64,000 bases of DNA from Elstera cyanobacteriorum (GTDB lineage Bacteria > Pseudomonadota > Alphaproteobacteria > Elsterales > Elsteraceae): NCBI RefSeq assembly GCF_002251735.1, contig NZ_NOXS01000035.1, positions 477,528-541,527 on the forward strand, written 5' to 3'. The position numbers were made by a program, and so were the translations under genes. Below, one piece after another: positions 50,148-64,000 of this stretch; the first letter of the stretch is position 1, and each line of letters begins with the position of its first letter. Under the pieces are notes generated by a model. That model did not search any database. It saw only the letters and a list, made by a program, of their open reading frames with translations, and was not told where the DNA came from.

Positions 50148-51563
50148 ATGCTGCCCGCCGCCGCCACCCCGCAAGAGATCGCCGTTCTCGGCGCCGGGAT
50201 GGGCGGGTTGGCCGCCGCTTGTTTTCTCGCCGATGCAGGCCACGCGGTGACGCTGATCGAAGCCTTTGAGGCGCCGCGCCCGCTGGGGTCGGGGCTGCTG
50301 CTGCAACCGAGCGGCTTGTCAGTCCTCGCGTGCCTAGGGCTCGATACCGCGCTGCTGCCGCACGGCGCGCGCATCTCACGACTCTATGGCCGGGCGGTGG
50401 GGGGCAAAATCACCCTGCTGGACGTGCGCTATGCCGCCCTCGCGCCACGGCTTTTCGGTCTTGGGGTTACCCGGACGGCGCTCTTCGAAACCCTCTATAC
50501 CGCCGCCCAAGCCCGCCCGATCCGGCTGATCACCGGCGCCCCGGTGACAGGGGCGACTGATCTTGACCCAGATGGTTCCGGCGGGTTCGTTGAAACCGCC
50601 GCTGGTCGTTTCGGCCCCTTCGACCTGATTGTCGATGCCAGCGGCGCCAATAGCCCGCTGCGCGCGCAGGTTGGCAACGTTCGGCGGGATCGGCCGTATC
50701 CCTTCGGCGCGCTTTGGGGGCTGGTTAATCTGAAAGACAGCCGCTTCGCCCCCGACGTCTTGGACCAGCGCTATCAGGCCGCCCGGCATATGATCGGCGT
50801 GTTGCCAGTTGGCGGCAACCGGGCGGCCCTGTTCTGGAGCGAGCCGACCGCGACGCTGGGTGACTGGCCGCACGCCGATCTCACCGCTTGGCGGGACACG
50901 CTTCGGCGCCTTTGGCCGGAAACCGAACCGCTTGCAGCGCAGATTACCGAGCACGGGCACCTTACCCCCGCGCGCTACCGCGATGTCGTGCTGAAAACCC
51001 CGATTGCCGGGCGGCTGCTGTTCATCGGCGATGCCGCCCATTGCACCAGCCCGCAGCTCGGCCAAGGGGCTAATTTAGCGCTGCTCGACGCCTTAGTGCT
51101 GTCGCTCTGCCTTAGTGGCGCCCGCCCGCTGCCGGAGGCCCTAGCCCACTATGCCCGCGCCCGCCAGGGGCAGCAGCGCTTTTATCAATGGGCCAGCCGC
51201 TGGCTGACGCCGTTTTTCCAATCAAACGCCCGCCTGCTGCCCTGGTTACGCTACCCCTTCTGCGCGCTGCCCTGCTGGTTTCCACCGACGCAATGGATCG
51301 GGGCGCAGGTGCTGGCGGGGGTGAAGACCGGGATGTTCAGCCGGATCGATCCGGGCGCCTGGGCCCCAGCCTATCGCCTAGCGCCGCGCGCCTACCGCCG
51401 GCCCCAGGATTCCGGCGCCCCTGGTCTGGCGCTCAGTTTTTCTGCGCTTCTGGCAATGGAGGCCGGGGGCGAGAGTTCCGACGGCTTCGCCGACAGCAGC
51501 GGCGATACAGGCGGTAGCGGCGGCGATACGGGGGGTGGGGACGGCGGCGGCGGGGGCGACTAA
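50148..51563 (+). CDS. FAD-dependent monooxygenase with a Gly/Asp-rich C-terminal tail
   Basis: The 471-residue protein has the PHBH-type fold: FAD-binding GAGMGGLAAACFLADAG near the N-terminus, and the second FAD motif FIGDAAHCTSPQLGQGANLALLDA near 290. It would hydroxylate an aromatic or related substrate using NAD(P)H and oxygen. The last 35 residues or so (from about 437) are almost only Gly, Ser and Asp, which is unusual for this family and looks like a repeat expansion. It starts 4 bp after the transporter gene and is probably co-transcribed with it. Confidence 0.85.
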   Translation: MLPAAATPQEIAVLGAGMGGLAAACFLADAGHAVTLIEAFEAPRPLGSGLLLQPSGLSVLACLGLDTALLPHGARISRLYGRAVGGKITLLDVRYAALAPRLFGLGVTRTALFETLYTAAQARPIRLITGAPVTGATDLDPDGSGGFVETAAGRFGPFDLIVDASGANSPLRAQVGNVRRDRPYPFGALWGLVNLKDSRFAPDVLDQRYQAARHMIGVLPVGGNRAALFWSEPTATLGDWPHADLTAWRDTLRRLWPETEPLAAQITEHGHLTPARYRDVVLKTPIAGRLLFIGDAAHCTSPQLGQGANLALLDALVLSLCLSGARPLPEALAHYARARQGQQRFYQWASRWLTPFFQSNARLLPWLRYPFCALPCWFPPTQWIGAQVLAGVKTGMFSRIDPGAWAPAYRLAPRAYRRPQDSGAPGLALSFSALLAMEAGGESSDGFADSSGDTGGSGGDTGGGDGGGGGD

Positions 51564-51607
51564 CGCACCCTCAGCACCGGGCCGCCGTCCATCCTTACCG
51601 CCAAACA

Positions 51608-51640
51608 AAAACCCCCGGCCCTTGCGGAACCGGGGGTTTT
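51608..51640. terminator. Bidirectional terminator between the monooxygenase gene and rpoC
   Basis: An 11-bp stem (51608-51618 with 51630-51640, AAAACCCCCGG/CCGGGGGTTTT) gives T runs on both strands. It ends the long rpoBC transcript on the minus strand and the monooxygenase transcript on the plus strand. Confidence 0.9.
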
Positions 51641-51658
51641 GCTTAGTCGCAGGAAGCG

Positions 51659-55981
<4,323 letters not shown>

Positions 55982-56062
55982 TTACTCCCGCCAGCCCCTG
56001 AGGCCAGCCCGTTAGAAGACCCGTACTTCTAAACTATATAACCGCCGAAAGCCCCCGCGCCG

Positions 56063-59000
56063 TTAGGCGCGGGTTTCCAGTTCGACGTTGAGGCACAGCG
56101 ACCGCAGTTCCTTCACGAGCACGTTGAAGGACTCAGGGATACCGGCTTCGAAGTTATCGTCGCCGCGGACGATGGCTTCATAAACCTTGGTACGGCCCGA
56201 CACGTCGTCCGACTTGACCGTGAGCATTTCCTGCAGGGTATAGGCCGCGCCATAGGCTTCGAGCGCCCAGACTTCCATTTCCCCGAAACGCTGCCCACCG
56301 AACTGCGCCTTACCGCCCAGCGGCTGCTGGGTGACGAGGCTGTACGGCCCGATGGAGCGGGCGTGGATCTTGTCATCGACCAGATGGTGCAGCTTCAGCA
56401 TGTAGATGTAGCCGACCGTGACCGACCGGTCGAACGGCTCGCCGGTGCGGCCATCGACCAGGGTCATCTGACCCGAGCTGTGGATCCCAGCCTTTTCCAG
56501 CATATGGACGATATCTTCTTCACGGGCGCCGTCGAAGACCGGCGTTGCGAAAGGAATACCGCGCGTCAGATTCTGCGCCAGTTCCAACGTATCGCCGGTA
56601 TCAAGGTCGGCGATATCCTCGCCATAGACCTTCTCGCCGTAGATATCCTTGAAGTAGCTGTGCAGCTTGCTGGTGTCTTTCGACCCTTCGCGGCGGAATT
56701 GATCGACGAGATCCTTAATCTGCCGCCCGAGGTTGGCCGAGGCCCACCCCAGATGGGTTTCCAGGATCTGCCCGACGTTCATGCGGCTCGGCACGCCCAG
56801 CGGATTGAGGACGATATCGACCGCTGTTCCGTCTTCAAGATAGGGCATATCTTCGATCGGCGTGATGCGGGAAATAACCCCCTTGTTGCCGTGGCGACCG
56901 GCCATCTTATCGCCCGGCTGCAGCTTGCGCTTCACCGCAACGAAGACCTTGACCATCTTCATCACGCCCGGCGGCAGTTCGTCGCCGCGCTGCAGCTTTT
57001 CGACCTTGTTTTCGAAGCGCTTGTTGAGGCGGTCGATGGAGGCGTCCATCTGCTTCTTCAGCGCTTCGAGATCGTCCATCACCTTATCGTCGGCAACGGC
57101 AATCTGGCGCCACTGACCGGGGGTGAGACCTGCGAGGGTTTCGCTATCGACAACCGCGCCCGCCTTCACGCCGCGCGGACCAGACGCAATGGTCTGACCG
57201 AGCAGCAGTTCCTTCAAGCGGCCGTTGAAGCTGCGTTCCAGAATGGCCCGTTCGTCGTCGCGGTCTTTCGCCAGACGTTCAATTTCCAGGCGTTCGATGG
57301 CAATCGCGCGCTCGTCCTTATCCACGCCACGGCGGGAGAAGACGCGCACTTCCACGATGGTCCCGGTGACCCCCGGCGGCACGCGCAGCGAGGTATCGCG
57401 CACGTCCGACGCCTTTTCACCGAAGATGGCGCGCAACAGCTTTTCTTCCGGCGTCATCGGCGATTCGCCCTTCGGCGTCACCTTACCGACCAGAATATCG
57501 CCCGCCTTCACTTCGGCACCGATGTAAACGATCCCGGCTTCGTCGAGGTTCTTCAGCGCTTCTTCCCCGACATTGGGAATATCGCGCGTGATGTCTTCCT
57601 GACCCAGCTTGGTATCGCGGGCCATCACTTCGAACTCTTCGATATGGATCGACGTGAACACGTCTTCCGACACGATGCGTTCGGAGATCAGGATCGAGTC
57701 TTCGAAGTTGTAGCCATTCCACGGCATGAAGGCGACGAGGACGTTGCGGCCCAGCGCCAGTTCGCCCAGCTCGGTCGAGGGGCCGTCAGCGATGATGTCG
57801 CCCGCCGCCACCACGTCGCCCACCTTCACCAGCGGACGCTGATTGATGCAGGTATTCTGGTTCGAGCGCTGGAACTTCAGCAGGTTGTAAATATCAACCG
57901 CCGAGGAGGAGGCTTCCGTCGCATCGGTCACGCGGATAACGATACGGGTCGCGTCGATCTGATCGACGATCCCGCCGCGCTTGGCGGAGATCGCAACGCC
58001 CGAATCGCGTGCCACGGTCGCTTCCATCCCGGTGCCGACCAGCGGCGCTTCCGCCCGGATCAGCGGCACGGCCTGACGTTGCATGTTCGAGCCCATGAGG
58101 GCGCGGTTCGCGTCGTCGTTTTCGAGGAAGGGGATGAGCGCGGCGGCGACAGACACCAACTGCTTCGGCGACACGTCGATCAGGTCGATATCGGTCGGAC
58201 GGGCGACGATATATTCCCCGCCCTGACGGCTCGGCACCAGTTCGGCGACGAAACGCATATCGGCATCAAGTTCGGCATTCGCTTCGGCGATCGTGTAGCG
58301 GCCTTCTTCCATCGCGGAAAGATAGACCACGTCCGACGAAACAACCCCGTCCTTCACCTTGCGGTACGGACTTTCGATAAAGCCGTACTGGTTCACCCGC
58401 GCATAGGTGGCGAGCGAGTTGATGAGACCGATATTCGGGCCTTCCGGCGTTTCAATCGGGCAGATACGGCCATAGTGCGTGGGATGCACGTCGCGGACTT
58501 CGAAGCCCGCGCGTTCGCGCGTCAGACCGCCCGGCCCAAGCGCCGACAGGCGGCGCTTATGGGTGATTTCCGACAGCGGGTTGGTCTGATCCATGAACTG
58601 GCTGAGCTGCGACGAGCCGAAGAACTCGCGCACTGCCGCCGCCGCCGGCTTGGCGTTGATCAGATCATGCGGCATCACCGTGTCGATTTCGACCGACGAC
58701 ATGCGCTCGCGGATCGCGCGCTCCATGCGCAGCAGGCCGAGACGATACTGATTTTCCATCAGTTCGCCGACCGAGCGAACGCGGCGGTTGCCGAGATGGT
58801 CGATATCGTCGATTTCGCCGCGCCCGTCCTTCAGGTCGCAGAGCAGCTTGACGATGGCCAGAATATCGTGCTTGCGCAGCACGCGCATCGTGTCCGGCAC
58901 ATCCAGGCCCAGGCGCGCGTTCATCTTCACACGGCCCACGGCCGAAAGATCGTAGCGTTCCGAATCGAAGAACAGATCGCCGAACAGCTTTTCAGCGGTT

Positions 59001-60235
59001 TCGAGGGTCGGCGGTTCGCCCGGGCGCATGACGCGGTAGATATCGATCAGCGCGTCTTCGCGGGTCTTGTTGCGATCAACAGCCAGCGTGTTGCGAATGT
59101 ACGGGCCGACGTTGACGTGATCGATATTGAGCGTCGGCAGTTCGCCAACATTCATATCGGCCAGGGTTTCGAGAAGCTGCTCGCTCACCTCTTCCCCAGC
59201 TTCAACCCAGATTTCCCCGGTGTTTTCATTGATGATGTCGGCGGCGACATAACGGCCCACCAGATCATCGGTCGGCACCAGCACTGCCTCGAGACCTTCC
59301 GAGACCAGCTTGTTGGCGAGACGCGGGGTGATCTTGGTTTCTTTCGGCACGCGCACTTCGCCCGTGGCCGCATCGATCAGATCATAGGTGAGCTTCATGC
59401 CCTTGAACTGCTCAGCGCTAAATGGCCGCTTCCAGCCGCCCGGCGTGCGTTCGAAGGTCAGAGTCTCATAGAAATACTGCAGGATTTCTTCGGCGGTCAT
59501 GCCGGTGGCTTCGAAGGGCGCCAAGGTCGCCCCGTCTTCGGCCAGCTTCACGCGCCGCTCTTCGGTCAAGAAGGAATCCAGTGCCAGCATCAGGGTCGTC
59601 GCCGGCAGCTTGCGGCGGCGGTCGATACGGACGTAGACGATATCCTTCGCGTCGAATTCAAAGTCCAGCCACGATCCGCGATAGGGGATAACGCGGGCGG
59701 CAAACAGGAACTTACCCGACGAATGGGTCTTGCCACGGTCGTGATCGAAGAACACGCCCGGCGACCGGTGCATCTGGCTGACGATGACGCGCTCGGTGCC
59801 GTTAATGATAAACGTACCATTGCTGGTCATCAGGGGCATATCGCCCATGTAGACTTCTTGTTCTTTGATATCGCGGATCGAGCGCGAACCCGTATCTTCG
59901 TCGATATCCCAGACCACGAGACGGAGCGTAACCTTCAGCGGCGCTGCAAAGGTGATGCCGCGCTGTTGGCACTCTTCAACGTCATATTTCGGCTCTTCCA
60001 GTTCGTACTTAACGAACTCGAGCTGCGAGCGTTCGGAGAAATCCTTAATCGGAAATACCGAGCGGAACACTTCCTGAAGCCCGACCGGGGTGCGCTGTTC
60101 AGGCGGTACGTTCATTTGCAGAAAATAATCGTAGGAGCTCTTTTGCACCTCGATCAGATTCGGCATTTTTGCCACTTCCGGGATGCGCCCGAAGCTCTTC
60201 CGAACCCGCTTACGACCCGTGAACGACTTCGCCAT
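56063..60235 (-). CDS. rpoB: RNA polymerase beta subunit
   Basis: The 1390-residue product is the beta subunit, with the rifampicin-pocket cluster ([29 protein letters not shown], given here by its first residues only), the MKLTYD region, [17 protein letters not shown], and the C-terminal [25 protein letters not shown] clamp segment. The pocket has the sensitive-type residues (Asp in FMDQTN, His in THKRR, Ser before ALGPGG). It follows rplL after a 247-nt gap that contains hairpins. Confidence 0.99.
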   Translation of the reverse strand: MAKSFTGRKRVRKSFGRIPEVAKMPNLIEVQKSSYDYFLQMNVPPEQRTPVGLQEVFRSVFPIKDFSERSQLEFVKYELEEPKYDVEECQQRGITFAAPLKVTLRLVVWDIDEDTGSRSIRDIKEQEVYMGDMPLMTSNGTFIINGTERVIVSQMHRSPGVFFDHDRGKTHSSGKFLFAARVIPYRGSWLDFEFDAKDIVYVRIDRRRKLPATTLMLALDSFLTEERRVKLAEDGATLAPFEATGMTAEEILQYFYETLTFERTPGGWKRPFSAEQFKGMKLTYDLIDAATGEVRVPKETKITPRLANKLVSEGLEAVLVPTDDLVGRYVAADIINENTGEIWVEAGEEVSEQLLETLADMNVGELPTLNIDHVNVGPYIRNTLAVDRNKTREDALIDIYRVMRPGEPPTLETAEKLFGDLFFDSERYDLSAVGRVKMNARLGLDVPDTMRVLRKHDILAIVKLLCDLKDGRGEIDDIDHLGNRRVRSVGELMENQYRLGLLRMERAIRERMSSVEIDTVMPHDLINAKPAAAAVREFFGSSQLSQFMDQTNPLSEITHKRRLSALGPGGLTRERAGFEVRDVHPTHYGRICPIETPEGPNIGLINSLATYARVNQYGFIESPYRKVKDGVVSSDVVYLSAMEEGRYTIAEANAELDADMRFVAELVPSRQGGEYIVARPTDIDLIDVSPKQLVSVAAALIPFLENDDANRALMGSNMQRQAVPLIRAEAPLVGTGMEATVARDSGVAISAKRGGIVDQIDATRIVIRVTDATEASSSAVDIYNLLKFQRSNQNTCINQRPLVKVGDVVAAGDIIADGPSTELGELALGRNVLVAFMPWNGYNFEDSILISERIVSEDVFTSIHIEEFEVMARDTKLGQEDITRDIPNVGEEALKNLDEAGIVYIGAEVKAGDILVGKVTPKGESPMTPEEKLLRAIFGEKASDVRDTSLRVPPGVTGTIVEVRVFSRRGVDKDERAIAIERLEIERLAKDRDDERAILERSFNGRLKELLLGQTIASGPRGVKAGAVVDSETLAGLTPGQWRQIAVADDKVMDDLEALKKQMDASIDRLNKRFENKVEKLQRGDELPPGVMKMVKVFVAVKRKLQPGDKMAGRHGNKGVISRITPIEDMPYLEDGTAVDIVLNPLGVPSRMNVGQILETHLGWASANLGRQIKDLVDQFRREGSKDTSKLHSYFKDIYGEKVYGEDIADLDTGDTLELAQNLTRGIPFATPVFDGAREEDIVHMLEKAGIHSSGQMTLVDGRTGEPFDRSVTVGYIYMLKLHHLVDDKIHARSIGPYSLVTQQPLGGKAQFGGQRFGEMEVWALEAYGAAYTLQEMLTVKSDDVSGRTKVYEAIVRGDDNFEAGIPESFNVLVKELRSLCLNVELETRA

Positions 60236-60397
60236 GTCTGCCCCTCAATCGTCTGTGTTCCGCCGCCGCACCGGAACCGACCGCTTCGCGCAGCCATCGG
60301 ATTCTTCTGCAAACGGGAACAGGCCCGTGCTGCCCCGGAAACCCCGGCGCTCAGCAGGCCCGCTCTAAAGTACGCTTACGCTTCCAGTTACCGACTG

Positions 60398-60436
60398 CGT
60401 GGACGGAAAGGCTTCGCGAAACCCCTTCCGCCCACG
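60398..60436 (-). promoter_or_regulatory. Long hairpin in the rplL-rpoB spacer, candidate RNase III processing site
   Basis: On the minus-strand RNA 60436-60420 pairs with 60416-60398 over about 16 bp; two plus-strand A-C mismatches become U-G pairs. It lies between rplL and rpoB, where E. coli has an RNase III site that separates ribosomal and polymerase messages. Identity of the nuclease is an inference. Confidence 0.5.
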
Positions 60437-60459
60437 GCAAGCCGATAAGATTAACACCG

Positions 60460-60477
60460 TGCGGCCAGAGGGCCGCA
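60460..60477 (-). promoter_or_regulatory. Hairpin directly after rplL (candidate partial terminator)
   Basis: TGCGGCC/GGCCGCA (60460-60466 and 60471-60477, 4-nt loop) starts 6 bp after the rplL stop. No T run follows, so it is not a full terminator. It may be the attenuator that lowers rpoBC expression relative to rplL. Confidence 0.45.
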
Positions 60478-60482
60478 AGGCA

Positions 60483-60857
60483 TTACTTCACTTCGACCTT
60501 TGCGCCGGCTTCTTCCAGCACCTTCTTCATCTTGGCGGCTTCGTCTTTCGACACGCCTTCCTTGACGGGCTTCGGAGCGCCTTCGACCAGGTCCTTGGCT
60601 TCCTTCAGGCCGAGACCGGTGATGGCACGGACTTCCTTAATCACGTTGATCTTCTTGTCGCCGGCATCGGCGAGGATCACGGTGAATTCGGTCTGTTCTT
60701 CAACCGGAGCGGCGGCAGCAGCCGGGCCAGCAGCGGCAACGGCGACCGGAGCGGCGGCGGTGACGCCCCACTTGTCTTCCAGCAGCTTCGCGAGTTCGGC
60801 GGCTTCCAGAACGGTCAGGGCCGAGAGATCGTCAACGAGTTTGGCCAAATCAGCCAT
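60483..60857 (-). CDS. rplL: 50S ribosomal protein L7/L12
   Basis: L7/L12 forms the flexible stalk that recruits translation factors. The 124-residue protein has the N-terminal dimer helix ([22 protein letters not shown]), an Ala/Pro-rich hinge at about 36-53, and the C-terminal domain ending in [10 protein letters not shown]. It follows rplJ after 48 bp. Confidence 0.98.
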   Translation of the reverse strand: MADLAKLVDDLSALTVLEAAELAKLLEDKWGVTAAAPVAVAAAGPAAAAAPVEEQTEFTVILADAGDKKINVIKEVRAITGLGLKEAKDLVEGAPKPVKEGVSKDEAAKMKKVLEEAGAKVEVK

Positions 60858-60905
60858 TGTAAGTCTCCTAGGAGGGTAAGTCTGGGAAAGATTAAGCTGC
60901 GACGG

Positions 60906-61424
60906 TTAGGCCGCTGCGCCTTTGTCGGCATACGCCTGAACGACGCGAGCAAGCTGAGCAGCCGGGGCCTGTGCCACTGCGGCGAGCTTCTGGGCCGGAG
61001 CCTGGAGCACGCCGAGCAGCTTGCCACGCAGTTCGTCGAGCGACGGCAGCGTTGCAAGAGCCTTCACACCGGCTTCGTTGAGCGGTTGCCCCCCGAGGGA
61101 GCCGCCAACGATGGTGAGCTTGTCGTTCGTCTTGGCGAACTCGACGACAACCTTGGCAGCCGCAACCGGGTCAGCCGAATACGCAAGCGCAGTCGGACCC
61201 TTCAGCAGATCGCCGAGGTTTTCGTAGGGCGTGCCGGCGAGGGCGAGCTTAGCGAGCCTGTTCTTCGCAACTTTGTAGGAGGCCGCTTCGGCCCGCATCT
61301 TGCGACGAAGGTTGGTCGTTTCGGCAACCGTCAAACCCTTTTGTTGGGTGACAACTACCAAACCGGCACCAGCCAGCGCGGAATGCAAGGACGAAACCAG
61401 CTCCTGCTTCTCGGAACGGTCCAC
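60906..61424 (-). CDS. rplJ: 50S ribosomal protein L10
   Basis: L10 anchors the L7/L12 dimers to the 50S base. The 172-residue protein starts with GTG ([20 protein letters not shown]) with a GGAGACGAG site upstream, carries [22 protein letters not shown] near 36-57, and ends in the L7/L12-binding helix. A 303-nt leader precedes it. Confidence 0.97.
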   Translation of the reverse strand: MDRSEKQELVSSLHSALAGAGLVVVTQQKGLTVAETTNLRRKMRAEAASYKVAKNRLAKLALAGTPYENLGDLLKGPTALAYSADPVAAAKVVVEFAKTNDKLTIVGGSLGGQPLNEAGVKALATLPSLDELRGKLLGVLQAPAQKLAAVAQAPAAQLARVVQAYADKGAAA

Positions 61425-61727
61425 GTCTCGTCTCCAATATCAAGGGAAAGCAGACCATCTGCTTTCCTGATACGATGGGGGTTATTGCTAACCCCCGGCA
61501 CACTCGGGCAGCCCGAAGGCTCCCCTCTCGTTCGCCTGTCCGCAGAAGTCTTTCCCCAGGCCCCCTCGCGGGGATGGTTCCGGTACCTTCTGTCTACCGT
61601 TGGATGATTAAGCGTTTGGCCGAAGCCTTGGCCCCAATGGTCTTGGACAGGGGATCGGATGATCGCTCATCCGATCAAACCCGAAGCGCCGAAGCGCTTC
61701 GGGGATCCTTCATCGGATCGTCGCGCC
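61425..61727 (-). promoter_or_regulatory. rplJ leader (L10-type autoregulatory mRNA region)
   Basis: This 303-nt gap between rplA and rplJ has no ORF. On the minus strand it has GGGGGTTA/TAACCCCC (61498-61479) and GAAAGCAG/CTGCTTTC (61467-61447) hairpins just before the rplJ start. Near the rplA end are repeated complementary blocks around CCGAAGCGCTTCGG. In other bacteria this leader binds the L10-L12 complex to shut down translation. The exact match to the known L10 leader was not tested. Confidence 0.55.
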
Positions 61728-62426
61728 TTAGAGGCTGGCGACCGACCCGAGTTCCAGCTTCACGCCCGGACCCATGGTCGAGCTGAGGCTGACTTTCTTA
61801 ATGTAGACGCCCTTAACGCCGGTCGGCTTATTCCGGTTGATCGCGCCAACGAACGCCTTGACGTTCTCCAGCAGCGCTTCTTCCGAGAAGCTCGCCTTAC
61901 CAATACCAGCATGGACGATCCCGGCCTTTTCGGCGCGGAACTGCACCTGACCGCCCTTGGCCGCCGCAACCGCTGCTGCGACATCGGTGGTCACCGTGCC
62001 GAGCTTCGGGTTCGGCATCAGGCCACGCGGGCCGAGCACCTTACCGAGACGACCGACGATGGCCATCATGTCCGGGGTGGCGATGCAACGATCGAACTCG
62101 ATCTTGCCGCCCTGAACGATTTCCATCAGGTCTTCGGCGCCGACCACATCGGCCCCAGCCGCCTTGGCTTCTTCAGCCTTGGCGCCGCGGGCGAACACGC
62201 CGACGCGCAGGGTCTTACCGGTGCCATTCGGCAGCGACACGACGCCACGCAGGGCCTGATCGGCCTTACGCGGATCGATGTTCAGGTTCATGGCAATTTC
62301 GATGGTTTCATCGAACTTCGCCGTGGCCCGGGCCTTAATCATGGAAACGGCTTGCTCCAGCGCCACCAGGGCTTCGGAGTCAACGCCTTCATACGCCTTC
62401 TTCAGACGCTTACCGATGCGGGCCAT
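61728..62426 (-). CDS. rplA: 50S ribosomal protein L1
   Basis: L1 forms the stalk that moves deacyl-tRNA out of the ribosome and represses its own operon. I chose [16 protein letters not shown] at 62426 (232 residues); a longer frame opens at 62474 inside rplK. Typical segments are [29 protein letters not shown] and [13 protein letters not shown]. It lies 4 bp after rplK. Confidence 0.97.
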   Translation of the reverse strand: MARIGKRLKKAYEGVDSEALVALEQAVSMIKARATAKFDETIEIAMNLNIDPRKADQALRGVVSLPNGTGKTLRVGVFARGAKAEEAKAAGADVVGAEDLMEIVQGGKIEFDRCIATPDMMAIVGRLGKVLGPRGLMPNPKLGTVTTDVAAAVAAAKGGQVQFRAEKAGIVHAGIGKASFSEEALLENVKAFVGAINRNKPTGVKGVYIKKVSLSSTMGPGVKLELGSVASL

Positions 62427-62430
62427 GGGC

Positions 62431-62862
62431 TTACTCCACCACTTCCAGGCCCATGGACCGGGCCGAGCCGACAATCATGGTAGCCGCGGCATCAACGTCA
62501 TTGGCGTTGAGATCGGCCATCTTCTTGGTCGCGATTTCGCGGATCTGGTCCATCGTGACCTTACCCACTTTCGCGCCCTTGCCGGTGGTCTGCGACCCCT
62601 TATCGATGCCCGCAGCCTTCTTCAGGAAGTAAGTGACCGGCGGGGTCTTCATCACGAAGGTGAAGGTACGGTCGCCATAGGCCGTGATGACCACGGGGAT
62701 CGGCATACCGACTTCAAGCTGCTGCGTCTGCGCATTGAACGCTTTGCAGAATTCCATGATGTTCAGACCGCGCTGACCCAACGCCGGACCGATCGGCGGC
62801 GACGGATTGGCTTTGCCAGCCGGCACCTGTAGCTTAATGTAGCCAACAATCTTTTTTGCCAT
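62431..62862 (-). CDS. rplK: 50S ribosomal protein L11
   Basis: L11 binds the GTPase-associated centre of 23S rRNA. The 143-residue protein has the [25 protein letters not shown]-terminus (named in part), the conserved Pro-rich loop, and the C-terminal RNA-binding domain with ARSMGLEV. It follows nusG after 67 bp. Confidence 0.98.
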   Translation of the reverse strand: MAKKIVGYIKLQVPAGKANPSPPIGPALGQRGLNIMEFCKAFNAQTQQLEVGMPIPVVITAYGDRTFTFVMKTPPVTYFLKKAAGIDKGSQTTGKGAKVGKVTMDQIREIATKKMADLNANDVDAAATMIVGSARSMGLEVVE

Positions 62863-62929
62863 TTGATCCTCTCACGAGAAGGAAGCGCGGTGCGGCCATG
62901 GCGAGCCTCCCGCGCGATAGAGCCAGGTC

Positions 62930-63460
62930 TTAAACTTTCTCGACCTGGCCATATTCCAATTCGACCGGGGTCGAGCGTCCGAAGATCGACACAGCCACCT
63001 TGAGGCGCGAGCGCTCTTCGTCCACTTCTTCCACCGTGCCGTTGAAGGAGGCGAACGGACCATCGGCAACGCGCACCTGTTCGCCCACTTCGAAGCGGAC
63101 GGACGGACGCGGACGGTTCGTGCCTTCTTTGACCTGCCGGGCCAGCCGTTCGGCTTCCGCATCGCTGACCGGCGACGGTTTGCCTTTGGCGCCCAAGAAC
63201 CCGGTCACTTTCGCCGTCGAGGTGACGATGTGCCAAGTCTGGTCGTTCATTTCCATCTTCACCAGCACATAGCCGGGAATGAGCTTCCGCTCCGAATTCA
63301 CTTTGGCGCCGCGCCGGACCTCAACAATCTCTTCGGTCGGGACCATAATATCCCCGAAAAGATCGGCCATGCCCTTTTGCTCGGCGGTTTCTTGGATGGC
63401 CTGGGCCACCTTTTTTTCGAAACCGGAGTAGACGTGCACCACGTACCAACGCTGCGCCAT
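62930..63460 (-). CDS. nusG: Transcription termination/antitermination factor NusG
   Basis: NusG binds RNA polymerase and links it to Rho or the ribosome. The 176-residue protein has the NGN domain ([22 protein letters not shown], start chosen at 63460), the [18 protein letters not shown] strand and a C-terminal KOW domain ([22 protein letters not shown]). The stop of secE overlaps this region closely (secE ends at 63465). Confidence 0.98.
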   Translation of the reverse strand: MAQRWYVVHVYSGFEKKVAQAIQETAEQKGMADLFGDIMVPTEEIVEVRRGAKVNSERKLIPGYVLVKMEMNDQTWHIVTSTAKVTGFLGAKGKPSPVSDAEAERLARQVKEGTNRPRPSVRFEVGEQVRVADGPFASFNGTVEEVDEERSRLKVAVSIFGRSTPVELEYGQVEKV

Positions 63461-63464
63461 GAGC

Positions 63465-63662
63465 TTATTTCCCCAGACCAAGGATCAGGCGAATGCCATG
63501 CGAAAGGCCTTGATCCACCAGAAAGAAGAACAAGGCCGCAAGCAGCCCCATCATGAACACCATTGCGGTGCTGATCCAAGTTTCCTTCCAGGTCGGCCAA
63601 GAGACCTTGCGGGCTTCCTGCCGAACTTCCTTGAAGAACTGAACCGGGCTTGTCTTCGCCAT
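63465..63662 (-). CDS. secE: Preprotein translocase subunit SecE
   Basis: SecE stabilises the SecYEG channel. The 65-residue protein is the short one-helix type: an amphipathic [20 protein letters not shown] segment followed by one membrane span (about 32-50). It lies between tRNA-Trp and nusG, the conserved order. Confidence 0.97.
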   Translation of the reverse strand: MAKTSPVQFFKEVRQEARKVSWPTWKETWISTAMVFMMGLLAALFFFLVDQGLSHGIRLILGLGK

Positions 63663-63773
63663 GCGCCTAACTCAACGTCTCCGGCCCGAATAAGAAAGGC
63701 GGGGAAGGGTTCCGCCGCCTCGATCGGTCCTATCAATGTCCCTGCTGGTGGGGCGCCATCGCCTTGAGGGAGA

Positions 63774-63849
63774 TGGCAGGAGCAGAGGGGATCGAACCCC
63801 CAACCCCCGGTTTTGGAGACCGGTGCTCTACCAGTTGAGCTATGCTCCT
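63774..63849 (-). tRNA. tRNA-Trp (anticodon CCA)
   Basis: Minus-strand reading gives a 76-nt cloverleaf from 63849 to 63774: acceptor AGGAGCA/TGCTCCT (7 bp), D loop with AACTGGTA, anticodon loop CTCCAAA with anticodon CCA, T arm GGGGGTTCGATCCCC, discriminator G and an encoded CCA end. It lies between tuf and secE, the usual place of tRNA-Trp in alphaproteobacteria. Confidence 0.97.
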
Positions 63850-63864
63850 CCAGTCGGGGCGCTG

Positions 63865-63893
63865 GATTTAGCAGCACCCCTTCCGCTTTGCAA
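63865..63893 (-). promoter_or_regulatory. Promoter for tRNA-Trp and secE-nusG
   Basis: On the minus strand TTGCAA (63893-63888) and TAAATC (63870-63865) are 17 bp apart, placing the start about 8 nt before the tRNA. Confidence 0.6.
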
Positions 63894-63906
63894 GGCTTTT
63901 ATTACG

Positions 63907-63936
63907 AAAAAGCCAGGGCCGATGCGCGGCCCTGGC
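63907..63936 (-). terminator. Terminator after tuf
   Basis: The 9-bp stem GCCAGGGCC/GGCCCTGGC (63912-63920 and 63928-63936, 7-nt loop) is followed on the minus strand by five T residues. It ends the upstream tuf transcript before the tRNA-Trp promoter. Confidence 0.88.
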
Positions 63937-63953
63937 ATCTCGTATCGTCGGCC

Positions 63954-64000
63954 TTACGCGACGATTTTAGCGACGACGCCGGCGCCGACGGTACGACCGC
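63954..64000 (-). CDS. tuf: Elongation factor Tu, C-terminal fragment (cut by window edge)
   Basis: The last 14 codons (G-R-T-V-G-A-G-V-V-A-K-I-V-A, then TAA) match the conserved EF-Tu C-terminus. EF-Tu carries aminoacyl-tRNA to the ribosome. The gene runs off the right edge. Its place before tRNA-Trp, secE and nusG is the standard order. Confidence 0.9.
   Translation of the reverse strand, partial: GRTVGAGVVAKIVA

Noticed and set aside
56363..60448. A 1361-residue open frame on the plus strand
   Set aside because: It is the antisense of rpoB; the residue pattern (His, Arg and Asp runs) is typical of a mirrored GC-rich gene and it has no ribosome binding site or homology.

Overview
The window is GC-rich chromosomal DNA from an alphaproteobacterium, probably of the Rhodospirillales. 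The support is an ScfR-type acyl-CoA regulator, DUF1194 and Atu4866 proteins, a two-subunit isoquinoline-1-oxidoreductase-type molybdoenzyme, an alphaproteobacterial RpoH, and the housekeeping gene orders. No rRNA, phage, IS element or CRISPR array was seen. The genus is not determinable by reading alone.

Layout. 1-3640 (minus): ffh, a VOC-fold gene, rpsP, rimM, trmD and the first codons of rplS, a translation and SRP cluster with a candidate attenuator in the ffh leader and a terminator between trmD and rplS. 3787-5286: a PAS histidine kinase. 5383-18936: a giant periplasmic LprI-domain protein of unknown function, a thioester alpha-2-macroglobulin and penicillin-binding protein 1C, apparently one operon for envelope defence or repair. 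19023-23315: response regulator, MarR regulator, SLT-domain protein with an EF-hand-like loop, DUF1194 protein and an acetylpolyamine amidohydrolase-like protein. 23333-24801: an AT-rich island with an orphan membrane protein, a small cysteine-containing secreted protein and a candidate multi-hairpin ncRNA divergent from an ScfR-family regulator.

24802-36616: the ScfR regulator, a PleD-like diguanylate cyclase, small secreted proteins, an AraC/SDR/Atu4866 cluster, a TPR lipoprotein coupled to ispE, mutS, and a FitAB/VapBC toxin-antitoxin pair. 36747-45324: htpG with an RpoH-like promoter, a small secreted protein, an SDR-DoxX fusion, a DUF2269 membrane protein, iorAB (Tat-exported molybdoenzyme), an AraC regulator and a cytochrome c. 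45393-51563: rpoH, rluD, a small membrane protein, threonine aldolase, a Bcr/CflA exporter and a FAD monooxygenase with a Gly/Asp tail. 51659-64000 (minus): the tuf end, tRNA-Trp, secE, nusG, rplK, rplA, rplJ, rplL, rpoB, rpoC.

A recurring theme is regulation visible in the DNA. One direct-repeat motif (GGCAAG-N5-NNNAGG-ATCG, about 21 bp) lies upstream of iorAB, the cytochrome c/araC pair, the SDR gene and the other araC gene. It suggests that the two AraC paralogues run related oxidoreductase regulons. Strong candidates for undescribed biology are the ncRNA at about 24405-24690 and the 1847-residue LprI-repeat protein encoded with the macroglobulin and PBP1C.
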